Below, in pieces: positions 1 through 8,818 of a stretch of DNA of 64,000 bases. The notes under the pieces are model-generated. The model saw only the letters and a program-made list of their open reading frames with translations, was not told where the DNA came from and made no database searches. Both the position numbers and the translations under genes were made by a program. This DNA is from Sulfomarinibacter sp963741385. GTDB lineage: Bacteria > Acidobacteriota > Thermoanaerobaculia > Thermoanaerobaculales > Sulfomarinibacteraceae. The stretch is taken from contig CAVUHO010000003.1 of the NCBI GenBank assembly GCA_963741385.1, positions 248,001 to 312,000 on the forward strand, given 5' to 3'. Numbering within the stretch: position 1 is the stretch's first letter; the number at the start of each line of letters is the position of its first letter.

Positions 1-18
1 TGCTAAGAATAGGTGGTT

Positions 19-102
19 ATGAAGATCGCTCGCCTCCCCGTCTCCGCCATGGTCATGTCGATGTGCATGCCGCTGCTGCGGGGAAGGAGTGGTGTCGTCT
101 AA
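19..102 (+). CDS. methionine-rich leader peptide of the met operon
   Basis: A 27-codon open frame starts at ATG 19 with an AGGTGG Shine-Dalgarno-like stretch just upstream (spacing short, about 2 nt) and stops at TAA 100-102. Codons 11, 13, 15 and 17 are all ATG (positions 49, 55, 61, 67), giving the run MVMSMCM. An intrinsic terminator follows 25 nt later and the first structural gene is metY. A short peptide dense in codons for the end product, then a terminator, then the biosynthetic operon, is the classical layout of ribosome-mediated attenuation, known for his, trp, leu and thr operons. That it senses charged Met-tRNA is inference. The promoter lies outside the window. Confidence 0.7.
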   Translation: MKIARLPVSAMVMSMCMPLLRGRSGVV

Positions 103-140
103 CCGGGAATCGAACACGACACTCCAGACCCGCGGCGCAG
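73..140 (+). promoter_or_regulatory. candidate antiterminator pairing in the met leader
   Basis: CTGCTGCGGG (73-82, just after the Met codons) can pair with CCCGCGGCGCAG (129-140) in ten base pairs with a 2-nt bulge. This would consume the 5' arm of the terminator. Separately, GTGTCGT at 92-98 can pair with ACGACAC at 116-122, the same bases that otherwise pair with GTGT just after the T-run. These mutually exclusive pairings are visible in the sequence. Which one forms when a ribosome stalls at the Met codons is inference. Confidence 0.45.
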
Positions 141-155
141 TCCGCGGGTTTTTTT
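128..155 (+). terminator. intrinsic terminator of the met attenuator
   Basis: ACCCGCGG (128-135) and CCGCGGGT (142-149) form a perfect 8-bp stem with a 6-nt loop, followed directly by seven T residues (149-155). ACAC before and GTGT after can lengthen the stem. It lies between the leader peptide stop and metY, so it would end transcription before the structural genes. Confidence 0.85.
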
Positions 156-177
156 GTGTCGAAATGAGGAGACTGAA

Positions 178-312
178 ATGAACTTCCGAATGCGAATGCG
201 TCGCCCTGATCAGTTGGACCGGAGCCCGGCCGCTCTGCGGCTCATCTGTCACCGACCATCCAAACGAGGAGCACGACGCAATGACCATCGAGAACACCGA
301 ATACCGTTTTGA
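178..312 (+). CDS. possible second short ORF overlapping the metY start
   Basis: A 44-codon frame opens at ATG 178, 7 nt after a GAGGAGA motif, begins MNFRMRMRR (Met at codons 1, 5, 7) and ends at TGA 310-312, inside metY. It could couple translation of metY to the leader, or be a chance ORF. It resembles no family I recognise. The overlap and the good ribosome-binding site are the only support. Confidence 0.25.
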   Translation: MNFRMRMRRPDQLDRSPAALRLICHRPSKRGARRNDHREHRIPF

Positions 313-1618
313 AACCCTGCAGATCCACGCCGGTCAGGAGCCCGCCCCGGGCACCAACGCGCGTGCGGTCCCCATCTATCAAACCACCTCCTACACCTTC
401 GACTCCGCCGACCACGGCGCCCGCCTTTTCGCCCTCGAAGAATTCGGCAACATCTACACCCGGCTGCAAAACCCGACGACGGACGTTTTCGAGAAAAGAG
501 TGGCTGCCCTTGAAGGGGGCGTGGCGGCGCTGGCCACCTCCAGCGGTCAGGCGGCCCAGTTCCTGGCCCTGACCACCCTCTGCGAGGCCGGCGACCACAT
601 CGTCGCCGCTTCCAACCTCTACGGCGGCACCTACAATCAGCTCAAGATCGCGCTGCCCCGCCTCGGGATCGATGTCAGCTTTGTCGAGGGCGACGACGCG
701 GAGGCCTTTGCGCCGTTGGTTCGACCCAACACCAAGGCGCTGTACGTCGAATCCATTGCCAACCCGCGCTTCGTCATCCCCGATCTCGAAGGCCTCGCCG
801 ATCTCGCCCACGCCCACGGCATCCCGCTGGTTGTCGACAACACCTTCGGCTGCTGCGGCTACATCTGCCGGCCGATCGACCACGGCGCCGACATCGTTGT
901 CCAGTCGGCCACCAAGTGGATCGGCGGCCACGGCACCTCGATCGGTGGGGTCATCGTCGATTCCGGGAACTTCGATTGGCGGAACGGGAAGTTCCCGTCC
1001 TTTACCGAACCGTCGGCCGGCTACCACGGGCTGGTCTTTGCCGACACCTTCGGCCCCGACGGCCCTTTTGGCAACATCGCCTTCGCGGTCCGGGCCCGGG
1101 TGGAGGGTCTGCGCGACCTCGGGCCGTGCCAGAGCCCCTTCAACGCCTTCCTGCTGCTGCAGGGTTTGGAGACCCTGTCGCTGAGGGTGCAGCGTCAGGC
1201 CGACAACGCCCTCGCCCTGGCCCGGTGGCTCGATGACCACTCGGACGTGAGTTGGGTCTCCTACCCGGGTCTCGAGCACCACCCCTCACACACTCGCGCC
1301 GCGCGCTACCTCCGGAACGGCTTCGGTTGTGTTCTGACCTTCGGGATCCGGGGTGGTGTCGAGGCGGGCCGGGCCTTCATCGACAACGTCGAGCTGGCCT
1401 CCCACCTCGCCAACGTCGGCGACGCCAAGACCCTGGTCATCCATCCGGCGAGCACGACCCACGCGCAGCTGACCGACGCCGAACGGAAGACGTCCGGGGT
1501 GAGCCCCGATCTGATCCGGGTGTCGGTGGGGTTCGAACACATCGACGACATCCGCCGCGACTTCGCGCGGTCCTTCGACGGGGTTCGGGAGGTGACGGCA
1601 TGTGCACGCATCGCCTGA
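281..1618 (+). CDS. metY: O-acetylhomoserine sulfhydrylase (MetY)
   Basis: This 445-residue enzyme of the Cys/Met PLP-dependent family makes homocysteine from O-acetylhomoserine and sulfide in the cytosol (direct sulfhydrylation). The family landmarks are present: the N-terminal RFETLQIHAG, YTRLQNPTTD, VVDNTFG near 194 and the PLP-binding SATKWIGGHG with the Schiff-base lysine at about 212. Length matches the family (430-450). An AGGAG precedes the ATG. It is the first structural gene behind a Met leader peptide and terminator, and its 3' end overlaps metX by 19 bp, so the two are probably translated together. The reading frame is intact, unlike those of the next three genes. Confidence 0.93.
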   Translation: MTIENTEYRFETLQIHAGQEPAPGTNARAVPIYQTTSYTFDSADHGARLFALEEFGNIYTRLQNPTTDVFEKRVAALEGGVAALATSSGQAAQFLALTTLCEAGDHIVAASNLYGGTYNQLKIALPRLGIDVSFVEGDDAEAFAPLVRPNTKALYVESIANPRFVIPDLEGLADLAHAHGIPLVVDNTFGCCGYICRPIDHGADIVVQSATKWIGGHGTSIGGVIVDSGNFDWRNGKFPSFTEPSAGYHGLVFADTFGPDGPFGNIAFAVRARVEGLRDLGPCQSPFNAFLLLQGLETLSLRVQRQADNALALARWLDDHSDVSWVSYPGLEHHPSHTRAARYLRNGFGCVLTFGIRGGVEAGRAFIDNVELASHLANVGDAKTLVIHPASTTHAQLTDAERKTSGVSPDLIRVSVGFEHIDDIRRDFARSFDGVREVTACARIA

Positions 1619-2688
1619 AGGCCGAAGTGCCACATCTCCTCCTCCTCGAGGATCCGGTCGAGCTCGAGTGCGGCGCCTCCCTCGACCAGGTGACGGTTGC
1701 CTATCGCACCTGGGGGCGGCTGTCGCCGGCCGGTGACAACGCGGTCGTGATCTGCCACGCCCTCACCGGTTCGGCCGATGCCGACCTGTGGTGGGGCGAC
1801 CTGATCGGACCGGGGAGGGCCCTCGATCCGGAGCGGGACTTCATCGTCTGTTCGAACGTCCTCGGCAGCTGTTACGGCACCACCGGTCCGACTTCGCCGC
1901 GGGGTCGAGGCGACGCGACATGGGGGCCGGACTTTCCTCCGATCACGGTGGCGACATGGTCACGGTGCAGCGGCTGTTGCTCGATGCAGCTCGGGGTGCA
2001 TCGGATCCGCGTGGTGATCGGAGGTTCGTTGGGTGGGATGCAGGCCCTCGAGTGGTCGTTGTCGGACTCGAGGGTTGCGTCGGTGGTGACGATTGCCGCT
2101 TCGGCGCGCCATTCGGCCTGGTGTATCGCGCAGTCCGAGGCCCAACGCGCCGCCATCGCCGCCGACCCGCGGTGGCGCGGCGGCCGCTACCGGCGCGAGA
2201 ATCCGCCGTCGTCGGGGCTGGCGGCGGCGCGGATGATGGCCATGTGCTCCTACCGGACGCCGGCCAGCTTCGAGAACCGGTTCGGCCGGGCCGCCCGACC
2301 CGGCGGCGATTTTCACATCAGCGACTGGCTGCACCGCCATGGAGGAGCGCTGGTGGACCGCTTCGACGCCAATGCGTATGTCGCGCTGACCCGGGCCATG
2401 GACCGCCACGACGTGGGCCGCGGTCGCGGCGGTGTCGAGCAGGCGCTGGGCTCGATCGACGTTCCGGCGCTTGTTGTTTCGGTGGATTCGGACGGCCTCT
2501 ACCCGCCGTCGGAGCAGCAGGAGCTGGCGCGGCTGATCCGCGGTGCGGAGCTTCACACTCTGCACTCACCGCATGGACACGACGGCTTCTTGATCGAGAC
2601 CCCGGACCTCGAGCAGAGGGTGCGCGCGTTTCGCGACGCCGTGGAGTCGAGGTCAGTCCTGACCTTCTGCGCCGGAGGTGCGGCATGA
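1600..2688 (+). CDS. metX: homoserine O-acetyltransferase (MetX), compensated double frameshift
   Basis: This alpha/beta-hydrolase acyltransferase activates homoserine for MetY. Visible features are the nucleophile elbow GGSLGGMQALEWS with Ser at about 143, and a C-terminal region containing VDSDGLYPP and SPHGHDGFL, which carry the catalytic Asp and His. The ATG overlaps the end of metY and the stop overlaps aspartokinase (ATGA). Residues around 118-130 are foreign to the family. The same stretch read one frame over gives DMVTVQRLLLDA, the expected MetX sequence. A missing base near 1951 and an extra base near 1989 explain this. As written the protein is full length (362 aa) but has about 13 scrambled residues. 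A sequencing error pair or a real double indel are both possible. Confidence 0.88.
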   Translation: MCTHRLKAEVPHLLLLEDPVELECGASLDQVTVAYRTWGRLSPAGDNAVVICHALTGSADADLWWGDLIGPGRALDPERDFIVCSNVLGSCYGTTGPTSPRGRGDATWGPDFPPITVATWSRCSGCCSMQLGVHRIRVVIGGSLGGMQALEWSLSDSRVASVVTIAASARHSAWCIAQSEAQRAAIAADPRWRGGRYRRENPPSSGLAAARMMAMCSYRTPASFENRFGRAARPGGDFHISDWLHRHGGALVDRFDANAYVALTRAMDRHDVGRGRGGVEQALGSIDVPALVVSVDSDGLYPPSEQQELARLIRGAELHTLHSPHGHDGFLIETPDLEQRVRAFRDAVESRSVLTFCAGGAA

Positions 2689-4047
2689 AGGTGCTGAAGT
2701 TCGGCGGCACGTCGCTTGCGGATCGTTTGAGGGTCGTCGAGGTTTCCCGGCTCGTGAGAGCGGCTGCGGCTGAGACCCGGGTGGTCGTCGTGGCGTCGGC
2801 GATGGCGGGGGTGACGAACCGTCTCGAACGCCTCACCGGTACGGCGGGTGATCGGGACGACAATTGGACTGAAGAGCTGGAAGCCCTCGAGCAACGGCAC
2901 CTCGAGGTCCTCGCGGCTCTCCCGACCGCCTGCAGGGAACCGGCGGCGTTTGCCGTCCGCTCGAGGATCCGGATGCTGCGGGTTGATCTGGCAGGCTCTC
3001 GCCGACGACCCGCATGACCGCCCGGAGATCTGCGATCGCATCCTGTCGATCGGCGAACGCCTTGCGGTTGAGCTCCTCGCGGCGACTCTTCAAGGCCATG
3101 GCTGCGCCGCCCGGTCGGTGGACGCGGCCGGTCTGGTGGCGACCGACAGCTCGTTCGGCGAAGCGCGGGTCGATTTCGCGCGAACCGCGCATCGCTGCCG
3201 CCGGCTTCTCGAGGGACGGAACACCGCGATTCCGGTGGTCACCGGTTTTATCGGCGCCGATCGCCGCGGCCGAACGACGACGCTCGGCCGAGGTGGCTCG
3301 GACTACTCGGCGGCGGTTCTGGGGGCCGTCCTCGGCGCCGAACGGGTGGAGATCTGGACGGACGTGGACGGAGTCCTGACCGCCCCGCCGCGTTTGGTGC
3401 CCGGTGCGTCGTCGATCCCCCGGCTTTCCTACGAGGAGGCTGCGGAGCTCTCTTTCTTCGGGGCCAAAGTCCTCCACCCACAAACAGTGCGGCCGTTGGC
3501 CGAACGCGGCATCCCGATCCACGTCCGCAACACCTTGGCACCGGAGCGGCGAGGCACCGAGATCGGCTCGCCGGTCGGGGCGACAGGCCGAGTTGTGGCC
3601 GTTTCTGCGGTTGAAGAGGCTGCGGTGTTTCGGTTCGGGCCCGGCGGTGCGTGCGATCTTGATGATGCGCTCATGGTGTGTCGCGCCTCCTCGGACGGCG
3701 CGACGCTGGCGGTCGTGCCCGCCAGCCGCGCCGAGGCGTTCGCACGGCCATCGTGCGAGCGGCTCATCGGCGGGAGCGTCCTCACCCTGGTCGGCCACGA
3801 CATCGCTCGCCAACCCTGGGTGGCCGGGCGTGCCCTGGAGTGCCTCGCCCGGCGCGGGATAGCGGTGCGCAGCTTTGCCGCCGGCGCCGGCCCCCACACC
3901 GTGGCCCTGTTGGTGGACAGGAAGGACCTCGACGTCTCCCTGTGCACGATCCACGACGCCTTGATGCTCGACCGTGAAACCGTCACCGGCAACCGGAGCG
4001 AGGTTGGACACGGGAAAAGGAAGGTCGAACATGTCACAGCGGCGTAG
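2685..4047 (+). pseudogene. lysC: aspartate kinase, single frameshift
   Basis: Aspartokinase phosphorylates aspartate, the entry step to Met, Thr and Lys. The N-terminal MKVLKFGGTSLAD starts at ATG 2685, overlapping metX, and runs to RIRMLRVD near 2987. One extra base at about 2988 moves the rest to the next frame, WQALADDPHDRPE..ILSIGERL, which continues to TAG 4045-4047. The C-terminal half holds GRGGSDYSAA, WTDVDGV and SFFGAKVLHPQT, all kinase-family hallmarks, then an ACT-like regulatory region. Joined length is about 453 residues, normal for a monofunctional enzyme; there is no homoserine dehydrogenase domain. As written the chain ends at 3017 and would be inactive. Because the neighbours carry similar one-base shifts, a sequence error is at least as likely as decay. 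Confidence 0.85.
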
Positions 4048-5099
4048 GGTTGGTGTTCTGGGCGCGACCGGGACCGTGGGTCAGAAACTGATCCGCCTGC
4101 TCGACGACCATCCGTGGTTCGAGATAACGGCGGTGGCGGCCTCGCCGAGGTCTGCCGGCAGGACCTACCGCGAGGCGGTGCACTGGCTGGAGCCGGGGTC
4201 CCCGCCGCGGCATGTGGCGGATCTGCGCGTGCGGCGGGTTGACGATGATCTCGAGTGCGACATCGCCTTCTCGGCTCTCGATGCAGCGGTGGCCGCCGAC
4301 GTCGAACCGCGGCTGGCAGGCGCGGGGGTGCCGGTGGTCTCCAATGCCTCGGCGCTGCGGATGGATCCAGCCGTGCCTTGATCGTGCCGGAGGTGAACGC
4401 CGACCACCTCGAGCTGTTGACGGGCCGAAAGTCTCGGCCCCGCTGGTCACCAACCCCAACTGCGCCACCGTCGGGCTGGTCATGGTGCTCAAACCGCTGG
4501 CCGACGTATTCGGTCTGGAGGCGGTCCACGTCACCACCCTGCAGGCGGTGTCCGGCGCCGGCTACCCGGGGCTCTCGGCCCTCGACATCCTCGGCGACGC
4601 CGTGACCCTGATACCCGGCGAGGAGGCGAAGCTCTGCACCGAACCGCAGAAGATCCTGGGGCGTCTCGCCGGCGGTCGTATCACTCCGGCCGCGTTCGAG
4701 GTCAGCGCCCAGGCAACGAGGGTGCCGGTGCTCGAAGGGCACCTGCTGTGCGTCTCGGCGCGGCTGGGACGGGAGACATCGCCGGAGGAGGCGAGCGAAT
4801 GTCTCCGGGGCTTCCGCAGCGCGATCGCCGATCTCGGTCTGCCCTCCGCGCCCCGACAACCGATCCAGGTCCTCGCCGATGGCGAGCCCCCGCGGCCGCG
4901 CCTCCACGCCGGGGCCGGCGGCGGAATGACCGTGACGGTGGGCCGGATCCGGAGGTGTCCGGTCCACCACATCCGCCTCGTGGCCCTGGTCAACAACACC
5001 GTCCGCGGCGCCGCCGGCGCTGCAATTCTGAACGCCGAACTGATGGCGGCGCGGGGATTTCTCGCCGCAGCAGAAGGAGAAGTCCGACACGCTTCGTGA
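4031..5099 (+). pseudogene. asd: aspartate-semialdehyde dehydrogenase, two frameshifts
   Basis: Asd reduces aspartyl phosphate to the semialdehyde. ATG 4031 lies inside the end of the aspartokinase frame. Three frames must be joined: RRRVGVLGATGTVGQ..NASALRMDPAVP up to about 4378, then LIVPEVNADHLELLT to about 4420, then VTNPNCATVGLVM to TGA 5097-5099. The middle piece supplies conserved NADP-enzyme sequence. The last holds the catalytic Cys in NPNCAT and the histidine-containing EGHLL. Each junction is a net loss of one base. The glycine-rich NADP loop GATGTVGQ is intact. Apart from the shifts all domains of the archaeal/fungal-type enzyme are present. It ends 20 bp from the convergent glycosyltransferase. 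Confidence 0.85.
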
Positions 5100-5118
5100 G
5101 ACGGGCCCCCGGCTTCCC

Positions 5119-6729
5119 CTAGTCGGTGACGGGCCGGGTGGTGATCAGTGCGACGTGGCGGCGGCTGGCGGTGGTGGCGGCAATAACGTCGATGCGTTCG
5201 CGGATGTCGGGAGGCAGCTCGTTGAGCCGGTCCGCATTGACGACCGCCCACACCCGATCCTCCAGCGCGAGGTGCCGGGCCAATTTGTCGATATCCGTGG
5301 TTTCCACGGTGTAGAGACCGTTGGTGTAGAAGGCGTAGTGAACCGGAAGGTTTCCGAGATCGAAGGCCAGCACCTCGTGGCCCTCGGCGACCGAGGCGGC
5401 GGTTCGGGAGGAAATGGTCTCTGCGAAACTGCGGCTCGATTTGGACGCGTCGAACATCGGGAACACGACGCTCGCGGCGACGACAAAGGCGACCGCGAAA
5501 CCGATTCCCGGAATCAGCACCGAGGCGAGAATTCGGGATCTGAAGGCGGACAGCAGGGTGAACATGCCGGTCGCGAGGAGCACCACCGCCATCATGCTGA
5601 TCACGAACGGAGAGACTTCGGCGGTTTTCTGGGCGGCCAGAGGCGCGGCGAGCCCTGCCAGCACCAACAAAGCTCCGAGGAGGCCCTGAGCCGCCGTCAC
5701 CCATTTTTTCGACATCGCCGGCGCCTCCTCCCACCCGAGCATCGCTCCCAGGAACCGCGCCGTCATCAGGGCGAAGGCCGGAAACGCGGGCAGCACGTAG
5801 AGGTTGCGCTTCTCGGTGGAGATCGAGAAGAAGAGCACGATGAAGATCACCGTCACCAGCAGAAAACGGTCGCTGCGGTCGCGACGCCGCCACGCCAGCA
5901 CCAGCGCACCGGGGACCAGGAAGGTCCACGGCAGCAGCTGCACCGGCAGTACCTCGGCGTAGTACCACCACGGCTGGGCGTGGTGCATACCGTGGATCCC
6001 GCGCTCGACGAAGTGTTCCTTGAGCGCTCCCCACACCGAGTACTCGGCCGGTCCCCACAGGGTCGCGGCCGCCACCCACGCGCCGCAGATCAGGACGAAG
6101 ACCAGCGGCCCGGAGAACGGCGCAAAGTCGCGCCAGCGTCGGAACTCGCGGTCGAAGGCGAGCGTCACCAGGGCGATCCCCAAAGGCAGTAGCAGGCCCA
6201 CGGGCCCCTTGGCGAGGACCGCCAGTGCGGAGGCAGCCCAGAAGATGATCCCCGCTCGCCGGCTGTCCAGGTCGCCCGCGCGCCAGGTCTCGAAGGCGGA
6301 CAGCGCGACCCAGATCAGAAAGCACAACAGGGCGTCGATCTGCGCCGTCCGCGCCTTGTCCCAGAACATGTACGAGGTGGCGAGGACGAAGGCGGCAAGA
6401 ACGGCGGTCTTCTCCGACGACCAGCGGCGGCCGAGGCGCAGCGTCATCGCCACCGTCCCCAGCGACGCCAGCGCCGATGGCAGACGGGCGGTCAGCGACG
6501 TCACGCGGCCCAGCGGGAGCGAGAGGAGAGCGATCAGCCAGAAGAAGAGCGGCGGTTTGTGGGTGTTGAGCTGGCCGTTGATATGGCTGACCAGCCAGTG
6601 GCCGTCGGCCACCATCTCCCGCGCACCCTCGCCGAAGAAGGGCTCGTCGGGGGCCCACAGGTCGTAGCCCCAGATGTTGACCAAGAACAGGATCGCGGCG
6701 ATGACGAGCACGACGCGCGCGGACTTCAT
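5119..6729 (-). CDS. ArnT/PMT-family membrane glycosyltransferase
   Basis: This 536-residue protein has a hydrophobic N-terminus (VVLVIAAILFLVNIWGYDL) followed by LWAPDEPFFGEGAREM, the acidic first-loop motif typical of ArnT/PMT (GT83-like) enzymes, and HKPPLFFWLIAL, the next family signature. About ten further membrane segments run to roughly residue 430, then a soluble C-terminal domain. Such proteins move sugars from polyprenyl-phosphate carriers onto lipid A or other periplasmic acceptors; the substrate cannot be read here. Its ATG overlaps the asnB stop (ATGA), so it is the second gene of a leftward pair. Confidence 0.82.
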   Translation of the reverse strand: MKSARVVLVIAAILFLVNIWGYDLWAPDEPFFGEGAREMVADGHWLVSHINGQLNTHKPPLFFWLIALLSLPLGRVTSLTARLPSALASLGTVAMTLRLGRRWSSEKTAVLAAFVLATSYMFWDKARTAQIDALLCFLIWVALSAFETWRAGDLDSRRAGIIFWAASALAVLAKGPVGLLLPLGIALVTLAFDREFRRWRDFAPFSGPLVFVLICGAWVAAATLWGPAEYSVWGALKEHFVERGIHGMHHAQPWWYYAEVLPVQLLPWTFLVPGALVLAWRRRDRSDRFLLVTVIFIVLFFSISTEKRNLYVLPAFPAFALMTARFLGAMLGWEEAPAMSKKWVTAAQGLLGALLVLAGLAAPLAAQKTAEVSPFVISMMAVVLLATGMFTLLSAFRSRILASVLIPGIGFAVAFVVAASVVFPMFDASKSSRSFAETISSRTAASVAEGHEVLAFDLGNLPVHYAFYTNGLYTVETTDIDKLARHLALEDRVWAVVNADRLNELPPDIRERIDVIAATTASRRHVALITTRPVTD

Positions 6730-8669
6730 CAGTTGCCCTCCAAGGACTCACCAAGCGGCACCTGCACCCCCTCGCCGAAGGTGGCGTCGCACCACATGTC
6801 AAAGGCGAGCAGGGTGAAGAGCGGTTTGCGGTGGTCCGCCTGCTGCGACAGGTGCTCCTCGAGCAGGGCGGCGATGCCGGACGGGTTGAAGAGCCCTCGC
6901 GCTTCCACCTTTTCCGCCGAGAACCGCTCTTTGAGGTCGTCGCCGAGACCGTGCAGCAGCCATTTCGAAAAGGGGATGTTGAAGCCTCGCTTGCGGCGGT
7001 TGATCACCTCCGGGGGAAGCCGCCTGCGGACCGTTTTCTTCAGGATGTCCTTGGTGTTCCTGCCTCGGAGCTTGAGGCTCGACGGCAGCCCGGCCGCGAA
7101 CTGCGAGAGATCGTGGTCGAGGAACGGAGCCCGCGCCTCGAGGGAGGCCAGCATGGTGGCCCGGTCGACCTTCGTGAGCAAATCGTCCTGGAGGTACATG
7201 GTGAAGTCCATGTAGAGCAGTTTCGACAGGCTGTCCGGCAGGTTCTTGCCTACGAGGTGAGCGCGGGCCGACCCGAACGGGTCGTCGCCGGTCAGGGCCT
7301 CGAGGACTTTTTGGGAAAGGACCGATTGCTGCATTTCGGGTGAGTAGGAGCCGAACCAGGTGTGGTGGCGTTCCACCAGATCCTGATCGGCGGCCGAAAC
7401 GAAGCGGCTGAGAAGATAGTCGAAGGCGATGTTGCCCATCGACACCGGCGTGACTTTGAGGGCGGTCTTGACCGCGAGATTCGTGATCGGCCGTGGGATC
7501 CGGTTGTAGATTTCCGCGACCCGGTTGCCGATGTAGGTCGGGTAGCCGGCGAAGAGCTCGTCGGCGCCCTCGCCCGACAGAATGACCTTGACCTTCTGCC
7601 GCGCGAACAGCGCCAGCAGGTGGCTGGGAATGGTTGAAGCGTCGCCCAACGGTTCGCCGAGCCCGGGGCCGACCCGCCGCAGACCGTCAGCGAGATCGCT
7701 CTCGTTGAGGATCAGCTGGTTGAAGTCGGCCTTGAAGTGGCGGGCGGTGACCTCGGCCATGCTCGCTTCATCGAAGTTTTTCTCGGTGTGGCCGATGGAG
7801 AAGACCGGCACGCCGTCGCCCCGTTGTTCGGCGAGGTGGGACAGAACCGCCGACGAGTCGATGCCGCCGGAGAGAAAGAGCCCGAAGGGGACGTCCGAAC
7901 GGCTGCGCCGTCGCACTGCGACAGCCATCCGGTGGTCGAGTTCGTCCGCAAGGTCCGCTGTGCTGCGGCGGGCGAGATCGGGCTGGATGAAGTAGTCGGC
8001 GAGATCCCAGTACTGACGGATGGTGACCTTGCAGTCCTCGGCGATCAGAAGGTGGCCCGCGGGCAGCTTGCGGACGCCGACAAGCGGGCTCAACGGCGCC
8101 GGCACGTAGTCGTGGGTCAGATAGCGGCGCAGCGCCACCGGGTCGATGGCCTTGGGAATCCGGGGGTGGACCAGGAATGCCCGCAGATCGGAGGCGAAGA
8201 CGAGCTCTTTCCCGTCTGTCCAGTAGAAGAGCGGCTTCTCACCCGCACGGTCGCGGGCCAGCAGCAGGCGGCCGCGCCGCTCGTCCCACACTGCGAAGGC
8301 GAACATGCCGTTGAGCTTCTCGACGAGATCGGCGCCGTTCTCCTCGTAAAGATGGGGAATGACCTCGGTGTCGGTCTTCGTGCGCAGAGTGTGGCCCCTG
8401 GCCAGCAGCTCTTCAGTGAGGTCGGGCGCGTTGTAGATCTGGCCGTTGCAGATCGACCAGATCGAGCGGTCCTCGTTGGGGAAGGGCGGCGATTCGGCGG
8501 CGACGTCGATGATGGCGAGCCGGCGGAAGCCCAGGGCGCAGTCGGCGCGGGCCTCGTAGCCCTCGCCGTCGGGGCCGCGGTGGACCATGGTCCCGGCCAT
8601 GGCGAGCACCAGCTCCCGGCGCTCCGCGTCGGACTCCCGGCAGCCCACGATGCCCACCAGACCGCACAT
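6729..8669 (-). CDS. asnB: asparagine synthetase, glutamine-hydrolysing
   Basis: The protein begins MCGLVGIVG, exposing the catalytic Cys2 of the class II glutamine amidotransferase domain (about 1-220). It continues with the synthetase domain: LFLSGGIDSSAVLS (PP-loop ATP site) near 265 and ILSGEGADELFAGY near 370. The 646-residue length matches the long AsnB group, which also acts on non-Asn acceptors in exopolysaccharide and exosortase loci. The downstream partner is an overlapping ArnT-like glycosyltransferase, which hints at an envelope or surface-glycan role rather than plain asparagine supply. That link is inference. Confidence 0.92.
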   Translation of the reverse strand: MCGLVGIVGCRESDAERRELVLAMAGTMVHRGPDGEGYEARADCALGFRRLAIIDVAAESPPFPNEDRSIWSICNGQIYNAPDLTEELLARGHTLRTKTDTEVIPHLYEENGADLVEKLNGMFAFAVWDERRGRLLLARDRAGEKPLFYWTDGKELVFASDLRAFLVHPRIPKAIDPVALRRYLTHDYVPAPLSPLVGVRKLPAGHLLIAEDCKVTIRQYWDLADYFIQPDLARRSTADLADELDHRMAVAVRRRSRSDVPFGLFLSGGIDSSAVLSHLAEQRGDGVPVFSIGHTEKNFDEASMAEVTARHFKADFNQLILNESDLADGLRRVGPGLGEPLGDASTIPSHLLALFARQKVKVILSGEGADELFAGYPTYIGNRVAEIYNRIPRPITNLAVKTALKVTPVSMGNIAFDYLLSRFVSAADQDLVERHHTWFGSYSPEMQQSVLSQKVLEALTGDDPFGSARAHLVGKNLPDSLSKLLYMDFTMYLQDDLLTKVDRATMLASLEARAPFLDHDLSQFAAGLPSSLKLRGRNTKDILKKTVRRRLPPEVINRRKRGFNIPFSKWLLHGLGDDLKERFSAEKVEARGLFNPSGIAALLEEHLSQQADHRKPLFTLLAFDMWCDATFGEGVQVPLGESLEGN

Positions 8670-8764
8670 GCTCGACTCCCTCCAACAGCTTCCAGACGCG
8701 CGATTCTATCGCAGTTCGTTGACTGCGCCGAAGCCACCGCGGGAGGCTGGTCTTGTGAGTTGTC

Positions 8765-8804
8765 TTGACACCAGGCGCTCAAGCGCCTAGGCTATTAGTA
8801 GCCT
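8765..8804 (+). promoter_or_regulatory. promoter with two palindromic operators for the toxin-antitoxin pair
   Basis: TTGACA (8765-8770) is separated by 17 bp from TAGGCT (8788-8793). Between them lies the perfect inverted repeat AGGCGCT-CA-AGCGCCT (8773-8788). Overlapping the -10 is a second one, AGGCTA-TTAG-TAGCCT (8789-8804). The antitoxin ATG follows at 8819 after AAAGGAG. Two adjacent palindromes over the core promoter are typical of autoregulation by a ribbon-helix-helix antitoxin. Confidence 0.65.
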
Positions 8805-8818
8805 GAAAGGAGTACGTC

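Noticed and set aside
1..155. SAM riboswitch or T-box in the met leader
   Set aside because: No S-box core helices and no T-box TGG-type motif or specifier loop were seen; the Met-codon peptide plus terminator explains the leader better.
4373..4381. TGA in asd as a second selenocysteine codon
   Set aside because: Sequence after the TGA is conserved in another frame (LIVPEVNADH), so this is a frameshift, not readthrough.
5155..6192. Long plus-strand frame inside the glycosyltransferase gene
   Set aside because: Antisense shadow with His/Gln/Arg-rich composition; the minus strand encodes clear membrane helices.
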